Below are positions 17,961 to 24,228 of a DNA stretch of 51,160 nt, one piece after another. A program made the translations under genes and the position numbers. The first letter of the stretch is position 1. Each line of letters begins with the position of its first letter. A model generated the notes under the pieces. That model was not told the DNA's origin. It did not search any database and saw nothing but the letters and a program-made list of their open reading frames with translations. Where the stretch lies: assembly GCA_003567685.1 (NCBI GenBank), contig PWYW01000100.1, positions 1-51,160 of the forward strand. Reading direction: 5' to 3'. Origin of the DNA: Gammaproteobacteria bacterium (GTDB taxonomy: Bacteria; Pseudomonadota; Gammaproteobacteria; Xanthomonadales; Wenzhouxiangellaceae).

Positions 17961-19124
17961 TCAACGCAATCCCGTTTCCATGCGGGCAATGACCATCCGC
18001 TGAATTTCGCTGGTGCCCTCGTAAATTTCAGTGATCTTGGCATCTCGGAAGTAACGCTCTACCGGCATTTCCTTACTGTAGCCCATGCCACCGTGAAGCT
18101 GAACGGCCTGGTGGGTTATCCACATGGCCGCTTCCGAAGCGACCAGTTTGGCCATTGAACCGTCGACGGTAAAGCGCGCGCCGGTTTCGGCAGACTGCAT
18201 TTTCGCCCAGGCCGCCCGCAGGGTCAGCAAGCGAGCCGCCTCCAGCTTGCATTTCATGTCCGCGATCTTCGCCTGAATCATCTGGAACGTGCCGATTTCC
18301 TTACCGAATGCCTTGCGCTCGCGGGCATAGTCCAGGCTGGCCTCATAGGCCGCCTGGGCGATACCCACCGCTTGGGCCGCAATCCCGATGCGGCCGGCAT
18401 CCAGGACGCTCATGGCGATCTTGAAGCCTTCACCTTCGCCACCCAGGCGATCCTCCACGGAACAGACGTAATCATTCAGTTCGATTTCGCAGGTCGCCGA
18501 AGCCCGAATCCCCAGCTTGGGCTCGGTCTTGCCTCGGGAGAACCCTGCTTTTTCCGTGTCGATCAGAAAGGCAGTGATGCCCTTGGCACCCGCTTCCGGA
18601 TTGGTCGAGGCAAACAAGACAAGGTAGCGAGCCACCGGGCCCGAGGTAATCCAGGACTTGCGAGCGTTGATCACGTAGTGACTGCCGTCTTCGCTGAGCA
18701 CAGCACGCGATTTCATCGTCGACGCATCCGAACCCGACTGAGGCTCCGACAGCGCGTAGGCCCCGATTTCCTCACCGGAGGCAATGGCTCGCACATACTT
18801 TTGCTTCTGCTCCTCGGTGCCGTATTTCATGATTCCGTTGCAGAACAGGGAATTGTTGACCGACACGATCGTGCCATGAGCGGCATCAGCGGCACTGATC
18901 TCGATCATGGCCAGCACGTAGCCAACGGTGTCCAGCCCCGAGCCACCGTAGCCTTCCGGCACTTCGATGCCCATCAGGCCCAACTCACCCATCTTGCGAA
19001 TATTGTCCAGCGGGAACTCGCCGGAAGCATCGAACTCGGCCGCCACCGGGGCGATTTCGTTGCGGGCGAAATCTCGCGCAGCGGCCTGAATCATTTCTTG
19101 TTCTTCGGTCAGTCGAAAGTCCAT
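17961..19124 (-). CDS. Acyl-CoA dehydrogenase (short/branched-chain type)
   Basis: 387 aa from ATG 19124, which gives the standard N-terminus MDFRLTEEQEMIQ and has GGAGG upstream (spacing about 12). It oxidises acyl-CoA to 2-enoyl-CoA with FAD in beta-oxidation or branched-chain amino-acid breakdown. Visible: the FAD/substrate motif YALSEPQSGSDAS, WITSGP, the second signature QAVQLHGGMGYSKEMPVERYFRDA, and the catalytic Glu in EIYEGTSEIQ near the C-terminus. The sequence resembles butyryl-CoA dehydrogenases most; chain-length preference cannot be fixed. It stands alone, divergent from the small RNA gene at 19321. Confidence 0.94.
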   Translation of the reverse strand: MDFRLTEEQEMIQAAARDFARNEIAPVAAEFDASGEFPLDNIRKMGELGLMGIEVPEGYGGSGLDTVGYVLAMIEISAADAAHGTIVSVNNSLFCNGIMKYGTEEQKQKYVRAIASGEEIGAYALSEPQSGSDASTMKSRAVLSEDGSHYVINARKSWITSGPVARYLVLFASTNPEAGAKGITAFLIDTEKAGFSRGKTEPKLGIRASATCEIELNDYVCSVEDRLGGEGEGFKIAMSVLDAGRIGIAAQAVGIAQAAYEASLDYARERKAFGKEIGTFQMIQAKIADMKCKLEAARLLTLRAAWAKMQSAETGARFTVDGSMAKLVASEAAMWITHQAVQLHGGMGYSKEMPVERYFRDAKITEIYEGTSEIQRMVIARMETGLR

Positions 19125-19190
19125 GTCGGGAACTGTCCTCCAGTGATCATTGGGACTGGTTTGCAAGCCCTTTCAGGCTTGTACGTATAA

Positions 19191-19212
19191 GCCGGGAATT
19201 ATACCGCCCGGC
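19191..19212 (-). promoter_or_regulatory. Candidate -10 box within an inverted repeat upstream of the acyl-CoA dehydrogenase
   Basis: On the minus strand the sequence contains a perfect TATAAT (19203-19198) about 75 bp before the dehydrogenase start. It lies inside the inverted repeat GCCGGG-N10-CCCGGC (19191-19196 with 19207-19212). A repressor bound there would cover the -10. The -35 region (around CGCTTT, 17 nt upstream) is poor, which fits an activated or repressed promoter. The regulator is unknown; it does not match the FadR or PsrA operator patterns I know. Confidence 0.35.
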
Positions 19213-19286
19213 AGTAATCGAAAGCGTCAGGACCGCCCTGATTCGCAAATTAGTGTTAACTCCGTCACATCAGGCGTCATTGATTC

Positions 19287-19314
19287 TTGACTCAACCTGA
19301 CAAAGCATTACACT
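19287..19314 (+). promoter_or_regulatory. Sigma70-type promoter of the C-rich-loop small RNA
   Basis: -35 TTGACT (19287-19292) and -10 TACACT (19309-19314) with a 16-nt spacer. Transcription would begin about 19320-19322, exactly where the structured RNA begins. No open frame with a ribosome site follows before the terminator at 19398-19436. Confidence 0.65.
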
Positions 19315-19320
19315 TAGGCC

Positions 19321-19436
19321 TCCGGTACGGGGTTCCCCCCTTCCCCAGCCGGATCGCGACCGAGGTTCCCCCCTTGCCTCGGTCGCACCTTTCCATGAAA
19401 ATCGGTCGGCTCCCAGGATCCGGCCGATTTTTTTTT
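19321..19436 (+). ncRNA. Putative trans-acting small RNA with three C-rich-loop hairpins (sX13-like)
   Basis: About 116 nt between a sigma70-like promoter and a strong intrinsic terminator. Hairpin 1: 19321-19325 with 19349-19353 plus inner 19329-19332 with 19343-19346, loop TTCCCCCCTT. Hairpin 2: 10 perfect bp, 19356-19365 with 19377-19386, loop TTCCCCCCTTG. Hairpin 3 is the terminator, loop CTCCCAGGAT. Both upper loops show the same six-C run, and the third holds CUCCC. This layout matches the Xanthomonas sX13 class, whose C-rich loops pair with G-rich mRNA sites such as ribosome-binding regions. Homology by primary sequence was not tested; the assignment rests on architecture. The short open frame across it has no ribosome site and is not taken as coding. 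Confidence 0.65.
19398..19436 (+). terminator. Rho-independent terminator of the small RNA
   Basis: 12-bp stem with one G-U pair (19398-19409 with 19420-19431), 10-nt loop, then a run of nine T at 19428-19436. It is one of the strongest intrinsic terminators in the window. It ends 80 bp before the tRNA-Leu gene, so the tRNA must have its own promoter. Confidence 0.9.
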
Positions 19437-19516
19437 GCAAAGATTGCTGACAAATCCAAGAAGGCTGCTTATAATGCGCGGCTTGTCAGCATTGACATGA
19501 TCACCGCAAGACACCT

Positions 19517-19603
19517 GCCCAGGTGGCGGAATTGGTAGACGCGCTAGCTTCAGGTGCTAGTATTCGAAAGGATGTGGGAGTTCGAGTCTCCCCCTGGGCA
19601 CCA
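19517..19603 (+). tRNA. tRNA-Leu (anticodon CAG)
   Basis: Acceptor stem GCCCAGG pairs with CCTGGGC; discriminator A; CCA encoded (19601-19603). The anticodon loop is TTCAGGT within the stem CTAGC/GCTAG, giving CAG (reads CUG). The long variable arm is typical of class II tRNA-Leu, and the T-arm has TTCGAGT. It decodes the commonest Leu codon of this GC-rich genome. Confidence 0.97.
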
Positions 19604-19647
19604 TCACCCACTCGTTGTGACACCCATCAGCATTTGCTGTGCGAGGC

Positions 19648-20382
19648 TCAGCCTTCAGCTGACAGGTGAGTCTCCTCGTCGATCAGATCCTCACCCTGGT
19701 AGGTTGGGTTATTGACCCTGGTTGATACCTTGTGGGCCCGCATGCTGCCGGCCGACGGCGGTTTGATCAATGATTCGGCTTCCTCGGCCGACCCGGTCAA
19801 CCAGCATTCCCAGTCCGGCGCATCAAGCACGACCGGGGTACGGTGATGGCCAATGTCGGTCATGAGAGCATTGGGACCGGCGGTAACCAGCGTGAACGAA
19901 CACATCGCCTGACCATCTGCAAGGCGTGAAGTCTCCCACAAACCGGCCATAACCAGAAAGGGTGACCGTGCCGGCAACACCCGCCAGGGCTGCTTGGGCC
20001 TGGAGTGTTGATCCCACTCGAAAAACCACGAAAACGGCACCAGGCAGCGCTGACCTTTCTGCCAGGCCCTGCGGAATGCCGGTTTTGAGGCCACCACTTC
20101 GGAAAACGGTCGGCCGGCTTCAGAGCGGCAATTGGCAGTGGAAAACGTCGGCAACTCGCCCTTAAGCCAGGCAGGGATCAGCGGCCAGATCATGCCAACG
20201 GGCTTGCGCCCACTCTCCCCTTTGCAAACCACGGGCACCCGGTTCCAGTGGACGCCTTCCTTGCCACGCCAGGATGGTGAAAGATTGAGAACGCGGATGC
20301 CACCTTCAGGTGCCTCACCCGACAGGGAAAAGGTTTCCCAAAGCTGGGCCCAGCTGTAATCAAGACCGGCTCGAGCACACAT
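19648..20382 (-). CDS. yedK: SOS response-associated peptidase, SRAP/HMCES family (YedK)
   Basis: 244 aa. The family forms a covalent thiazolidine link between its N-terminal Cys2 and abasic sites in single-stranded DNA, protecting them at forks. The sequence starts MCARAG, so Cys2 becomes N-terminal after Met removal. The other active-site positions are present: Asn84 (TANCRSE), Glu122 (PFSWFFEW) and the conserved His in IGHHRTPVVL (179-180). The gene lies between two tRNA-Leu genes and on the opposite strand. No SOS box of the CTGT-N8-ACAG type is visible before its start. Confidence 0.93.
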   Translation of the reverse strand: MCARAGLDYSWAQLWETFSLSGEAPEGGIRVLNLSPSWRGKEGVHWNRVPVVCKGESGRKPVGMIWPLIPAWLKGELPTFSTANCRSEAGRPFSEVVASKPAFRRAWQKGQRCLVPFSWFFEWDQHSRPKQPWRVLPARSPFLVMAGLWETSRLADGQAMCSFTLVTAGPNALMTDIGHHRTPVVLDAPDWECWLTGSAEEAESLIKPPSAGSMRAHKVSTRVNNPTYQGEDLIDEETHLSAEG

Positions 20383-20418
20383 GGCCCAATGTTAGCTGAT
20401 AAAATCGCTAAGCCCCGT

Positions 20419-20504
20419 GCCGAGGTGGCGGAATTGGTAGACGCGCCAGGTTTAGGTCCTGGTGTCTTTATGGCGTGGAGGTTCGAGTCCTCTCCTCGGC
20501 ACCA
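20419..20504 (+). tRNA. tRNA-Leu (anticodon TAG)
   Basis: Acceptor stem GCCGAGG/CCTCGGC, discriminator A, encoded CCA at 20502-20504. The anticodon loop TTTAGGT in the stem CCAGG/CCTGG gives TAG (reads CUA). Class II with a long variable arm. The D-arm stretch GGCGGAATTGGTAGACGC is identical to the tRNA-Leu at 19517, so the two are paralogues. Confidence 0.97.
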
Positions 20505-20524
20505 CAAATTCGGTAAAACGTAAA

Positions 20525-20574
20525 AGGTCAAAAGTAAAAGGCAAAAGCCACTTTTGACCTTTTACTTTTGACCT
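20525..20574. repeat. Long palindrome (AGGTCAAAAGTAAAAGG type) after tRNA-Leu
   Basis: The left arm 20525-20547 and right arm 20551-20574 are reverse complements over 23 of 24 positions (one missing T), with a 3-nt CCA centre. It could fold as a very stable hairpin and act as a bidirectional end of transcription for the tRNA and the convergent ICMT-like gene. Built from A/T-rich direct sub-repeats (AAAAGGTCAAAAGT), it is unlike the GC-rich surroundings and looks like a dispersed repeat. Confidence 0.7.
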
Positions 20575-20589
20575 CTCACCTTTAGCGCG

Positions 20590-21324
20590 TCAAAAGACGC
20601 GCGGAAGCAGCCACCCACTGCGTTTTTTATACGCCGCCCATTGCGGGTAACGACTGAGGCTGGCTTCCTTGTGGATCATGTTGACGGCGAACACGCCGAT
20701 CCATACCCAGGCCAACACCAGCCAGGGCAGCCAGTGCCAGACCATAAGCGCGAAGCTCGCATAGATCATGATTTCGCCGAGGTAATTCGGGTGGCGAATG
20801 TAGCGATGAACGCCGTCGGTGACCAGGCCTTTTTGCAGCCTTAGCGTGTAGTACTTCTGCGCATCCGCCGCAATCATCAGCACCGAGCCGACCAGGCACA
20901 GCACGGTACACAGCGCGAACCAGATCGCTTCCGGCAGCGGATACGTCGGGTCGCTGGTGCCGGAAATCAGCAGCCAGCCGAAAACCCAGTACCAACCGAG
21001 CACGCCAAGGAAGGCGTTGATTCCGCCCATGATGGTGATGCGCTTCTGCCAGCCCGGGTCGGGAAAACTCCAATCCTTGATCAGCCACACCAGGCCGTAA
21101 CCGCCGTGCAGCGCCAGGTACAACCAGGCCGCCGTTGAGGTGTTGTCGTAGTACAGGATCAGGGCGAACAGAAACACAATCGTTCCGCCCTTCTGGAAGT
21201 TGATGACCCAGGCAAATTTCCAGGGCCGGGGCCCGCCCAGGCAATCTTCGACCAGCCAGGTCGTCAGCCGACGCAAAAACGCCGCCCAGGCGGGCGGCGT
21301 TTGTTGTGATGTCACGGTGTCCAA
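20590..21324 (-). CDS. ICMT/PEMT-like membrane protein (DUF1295 or steroid-reductase-C-like)
   Basis: Up to 244 aa from TTG 21324; a GTG at 21315 is an alternative. About six membrane segments. The C-terminal signature GVHRYIRHPNYLGEIMIY followed by IHKEASLSRYPQWAAYKKR is that of membrane methyltransferases and reductases such as isoprenylcysteine carboxyl methyltransferase and DUF1295; the RHPxY(L)xE part binds the S-adenosylmethionine or reductant. Conserved-looking sequence begins around FAWVINFQKGG (residue about 38), so the first 30 residues may not be real: they are encoded by a terminator-like hairpin (21278-21301). Product unknown. Confidence 0.8.
   Translation of the reverse strand: MDTVTSQQTPPAWAAFLRRLTTWLVEDCLGGPRPWKFAWVINFQKGGTIVFLFALILYYDNTSTAAWLYLALHGGYGLVWLIKDWSFPDPGWQKRITIMGGINAFLGVLGWYWVFGWLLISGTSDPTYPLPEAIWFALCTVLCLVGSVLMIAADAQKYYTLRLQKGLVTDGVHRYIRHPNYLGEIMIYASFALMVWHWLPWLVLAWVWIGVFAVNMIHKEASLSRYPQWAAYKKRSGWLLPRVF
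21274..21301 (-). terminator. Intrinsic-terminator-like hairpin after the M3 peptidase gene
   Basis: Stem AACGCCGCCC (21278-21287) pairs perfectly with GGGCGGCGTT (21292-21301), loop 4 nt. On the minus strand it is followed by a T-run (21279-21275). It lies 50 bp after the peptidase stop (21352) but inside the first codons of the next same-strand gene, so it may end transcription or attenuate it. Confidence 0.5.
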
Positions 21325-21351
21325 GCGACAGAATCAGTCAGACAAGGCCGG

Positions 21352-23553
21352 TCAGTCTTCGACCACCAGGCCGCGTCGCTCCAACAATGGCTCGAAGCCG
21401 GGCTGACGGCCCGCGAAGTCTTCATAGAGCTCCATGGCCGGACGGCTGCCGCCCTGCGACAGGATCGTGTCGCGGAAGTGCTGGCCGGTCTCGCGATCCA
21501 GTCCGCCGTTCTCACGAATCCACAGCACCGCGTCGGCATCCAGCACCTCACTCCAGAAATAGGAGTAGTAACCGGCGGAATAGCCGCCCATGCTGTGCGA
21601 GAAATACGGAATGCGATAACGAGGCGGTACGGGCGCAAAGTCCATGCCAGACTCAGCCAGCACACGGGCTTCGAATTCCATGATTTCATCCGCCGCCGGC
21701 ACCTCGTCAGGCCCCAGACGGTGCAGCTCCATATCGATGACGGAAGCCGCCAGGTATTCGGTCGTGCGGAAACCTTCGTTGAACTGGGCCGCTTCCATCA
21801 CCCGCTCCAGCAGTTCCTCAGGGATAGACTCGCCGGTTTCATAGTGACGCGCATAGTTCTGGAGAACTTCCGGCCAGGACGCCCACATCTCGTAAACCTG
21901 TGACGGGAACTCGACAAAGTCGCGCGGTACAGCGGTTGCGGCAAAGCTTGGGTAATGCACGTCTGAAAACAGACCGTGGATCACATGGCCGAACTCGTGG
22001 AACAGGGTGGTCACCTCATCCCAGGTCATCAGTGTCGGCTCGCCTTCGGGCGGCTTGGTGATATTCAGGTGGTTGCCAGTGACAGGGTGCCCGCCAAGCA
22101 AACCGGAGTGGATCCGGTAAGAGTTCATCCAGGCGCCACCACGCTTGTTCGAGCGCGCGTAAAGGTCGGTCAACATCAGGCCGAGCGGGGTGCCATCTTC
22201 CTCGAAAGCTTCCCAAACGCGAACGTCCGGGTGATAGACCGGCAGTTCCGGGCGCTCGACGAAGGTCACGCCGAACAGTTTTTCGGCCGAGTAGAAAACG
22301 CCGTTCTTCAGCACGCTCTCCAGCTCGAAGTAGGCGCGCACTTCCGCGTCATCCACATCAAACAGCTGCTCACGCAGCTTCTCGGTGTAAAACGCCCAAT
22401 CCCAGGAAGCCAGCTCGAAAGGCTCGGCTTCCAGCTCGTTGATCAATTCCTGAAGGGCCGCACCCTCCTGACGCGCATTGGCCACCGCAATGGGGCCTAC
22501 CTGGTTATGCAGGTCAACGATCGTCTGGACAGTGCCAGCCGTTTGGCGCTCGAGAATGTAGTCTGCATGGGTGTCATAACCCAGCAGCTGGGCACGGCGC
22601 GCCCGCAGCTCGACAATTCTCGACCCCGTTTCAGTGGTGTCGAACTCACCGCCACGACTGCCGCGATTCAGCGAGGCCATGTGAACGCGCTCGCGGGCGT
22701 CGCGATTTTCCATCGATGACAGGGGCGGCTGACCGCTGGTATTGAGCAAGGTAATGACAAACTGGCCCTCGTCGAGGTCGCGATCAGCTGCCGCCTGGGC
22801 AGCCGCCTGGATTCGACCGTCACTCAGCCCGGCAAGGTCATCGCGGCTATCGAACACGACCGCAGAGTCATTGACTTCGGCCAACACCTTCTGGCTGAAC
22901 TCGGTACCCAGTTGCGCCAACTCGGTGTTGATTTCCCTGAGAACATCCTTGTCCTCGTCGCTCAACTGGGCTCCGGCACGAACGAACTGGGTATGATAGT
23001 CCTCGAGCAAGCGCAGCGATTCGGCGTCAAGATCCAGCTCTTCACGCTGAAGGTAGAGCGATTCGATCCGGGCAAACAGCGCTGCGTTCAAGTTAATGGC
23101 ATCACTGTGGGCAGAGAGGCGTGGCGCCATTTCGCGCTGCACTGCCTGCAGGTTGTCGTTGGTGTTGGCACCGGCCAGGTTGCTGAACACCCGAAGCACG
23201 TTACCCAGCGTCTGGCCGGCCTGCTCCATCGCCACAATCGTGTTCTCGAAGGTCGCGACCTCAGGATTCATGGCGATCGCTTCGATTTCGGCAGAATGCT
23301 CTTCCATGCCCTGCTCTATGGCCGGCGCGAAATGTTCATCCTCTATACGGTCGAAGGCGGGCATGCCATACGGCAGGCCGCTATCAACCAGCAACGGGTT
23401 GACGTCATCGGCTTCTTCAACCGCCGGCGCGGCATCCATATCAACATCGGAGGGGCGCTGGGCGGCGGGCTCGGCCGGCGTTTCCGGCTCTGAACAGGCC
23501 GACAGGCCAAGCGCCAGGGCGATGGCAGCGGAAATCAGCAAGGTGTGTTTCAC
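21352..23553 (-). CDS. M3-family peptidyl-dipeptidase/oligopeptidase lipoprotein (Dcp-like)
   Basis: 733 aa from GTG 23553, which has AAGGA 9 nt upstream and opens a lipoprotein signal (KHTLLISAAIALALGLSAC; lipobox LSAC). The in-frame start further upstream would bury that signal. The zinc site HEFGH (His519) lies in TLFHEFGHVIHGLF, as in Dcp and oligopeptidase A. Upstream is the usual helical half, and the region GGHPVTGNHLNITKP is typical of Dcp. After lipidation it should face the periplasm and trim short peptides. Linker residues 20-50 are Ala/Pro/Glu-rich. tadA lies 64 bp upstream on the same strand. Confidence 0.93.
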   Translation of the reverse strand: MKHTLLISAAIALALGLSACSEPETPAEPAAQRPSDVDMDAAPAVEEADDVNPLLVDSGLPYGMPAFDRIEDEHFAPAIEQGMEEHSAEIEAIAMNPEVATFENTIVAMEQAGQTLGNVLRVFSNLAGANTNDNLQAVQREMAPRLSAHSDAINLNAALFARIESLYLQREELDLDAESLRLLEDYHTQFVRAGAQLSDEDKDVLREINTELAQLGTEFSQKVLAEVNDSAVVFDSRDDLAGLSDGRIQAAAQAAADRDLDEGQFVITLLNTSGQPPLSSMENRDARERVHMASLNRGSRGGEFDTTETGSRIVELRARRAQLLGYDTHADYILERQTAGTVQTIVDLHNQVGPIAVANARQEGAALQELINELEAEPFELASWDWAFYTEKLREQLFDVDDAEVRAYFELESVLKNGVFYSAEKLFGVTFVERPELPVYHPDVRVWEAFEEDGTPLGLMLTDLYARSNKRGGAWMNSYRIHSGLLGGHPVTGNHLNITKPPEGEPTLMTWDEVTTLFHEFGHVIHGLFSDVHYPSFAATAVPRDFVEFPSQVYEMWASWPEVLQNYARHYETGESIPEELLERVMEAAQFNEGFRTTEYLAASVIDMELHRLGPDEVPAADEIMEFEARVLAESGMDFAPVPPRYRIPYFSHSMGGYSAGYYSYFWSEVLDADAVLWIRENGGLDRETGQHFRDTILSQGGSRPAMELYEDFAGRQPGFEPLLERRGLVVED

Positions 23554-23617
23554 GGCTCTTGATCCTTTGATAAAAGCAACTGAGCCGCCGATCTTACCAC
23601 CAAATTTCGTCACCGCT

Positions 23618-24121
23618 TTAACAGCGGCGGGCGCTGCGCCGAGCACGGAAAAAACCGCGCAACATCTCGGCGGCCTGCTCGGTCTGAACGCCCGTGGTCA
23701 CTCGGCAGCGGTGGTTCAGATCCGGATTGTCGAGGATCTGAAACACTGACCCGGCAGCTCCGGTACGGGGGTCCGGTGTGGCATACACCACGCGCTCCAG
23801 CCGGGCGCTGATAATGGCACCCGCACACATGCTGCAAGGCTCCAGCGTCACGTAAAGGGTTGCGCCGGGCAAGCGATAATTGCCGAGCTGGCGGCCGGCA
23901 GCCCGTAAGGCGATAATTTCAGCGTGTGCCGTCGGATCGTTGTCGCAGATCAGGCGGTTGAAGCCTGCGCCAATGATGGCTCCATCCCTCACGACCACGG
24001 CACCCACCGGCACCTCGCCCAGTGCCTCGGCCCGCTTCGCGAGCAGCATCGCCTGGGACATCCACCGTTCATCCGCTGGCTGTATCGGGTAATTTTCCAT
24101 CATCCGCATGATTCTACTCAT
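23618..24121 (-). CDS. tadA: tRNA-specific adenosine deaminase TadA
   Basis: About 167 aa from ATG 24121; in-frame ATGs at 24109, 24103 and 24100 are also possible, while the longer frame from 24211 has a poor extension. The enzyme deaminates A34 to inosine in tRNA-Arg(ACG). Zinc and proton-shuttle motifs: HAE (DPTAHAEIIALR) and PCSMC (LEPCSMCAGAI). Also seen are the substrate-binding Asn (GAGFNRLI) and the ending typical of TadA (FFRARR). It is divergent from the CotH gene. Confidence 0.95.
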   Translation of the reverse strand: MSRIMRMMENYPIQPADERWMSQAMLLAKRAEALGEVPVGAVVVRDGAIIGAGFNRLICDNDPTAHAEIIALRAAGRQLGNYRLPGATLYVTLEPCSMCAGAIISARLERVVYATPDPRTGAAGSVFQILDNPDLNHRCRVTTGVQTEQAAEMLRGFFRARRSARRC

Positions 24122-24228
24122 CTCCGGCTGACTTGACCTCCCTGCCATCGGGCGTGAAGATAGAAAGGCGTTCGAGGTCCGTGGGGGCGGCTTTCGTTGC
24201 GTTTCTGTCAAACATTGAATGGCGAATC

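Noticed and set aside
17760-18158. Plus-strand frame upstream of gdhB overlapping the dehydrogenase 3' end
   Set aside because: Half of it is antisense to the acyl-CoA dehydrogenase, with no domain or ribosome site.
19287-19538. Plus-strand frame of 83 codons across the sRNA
   Set aside because: Its start coincides with the -35 box and it runs through a terminator into tRNA-Leu; the structured RNA explains the sequence better.
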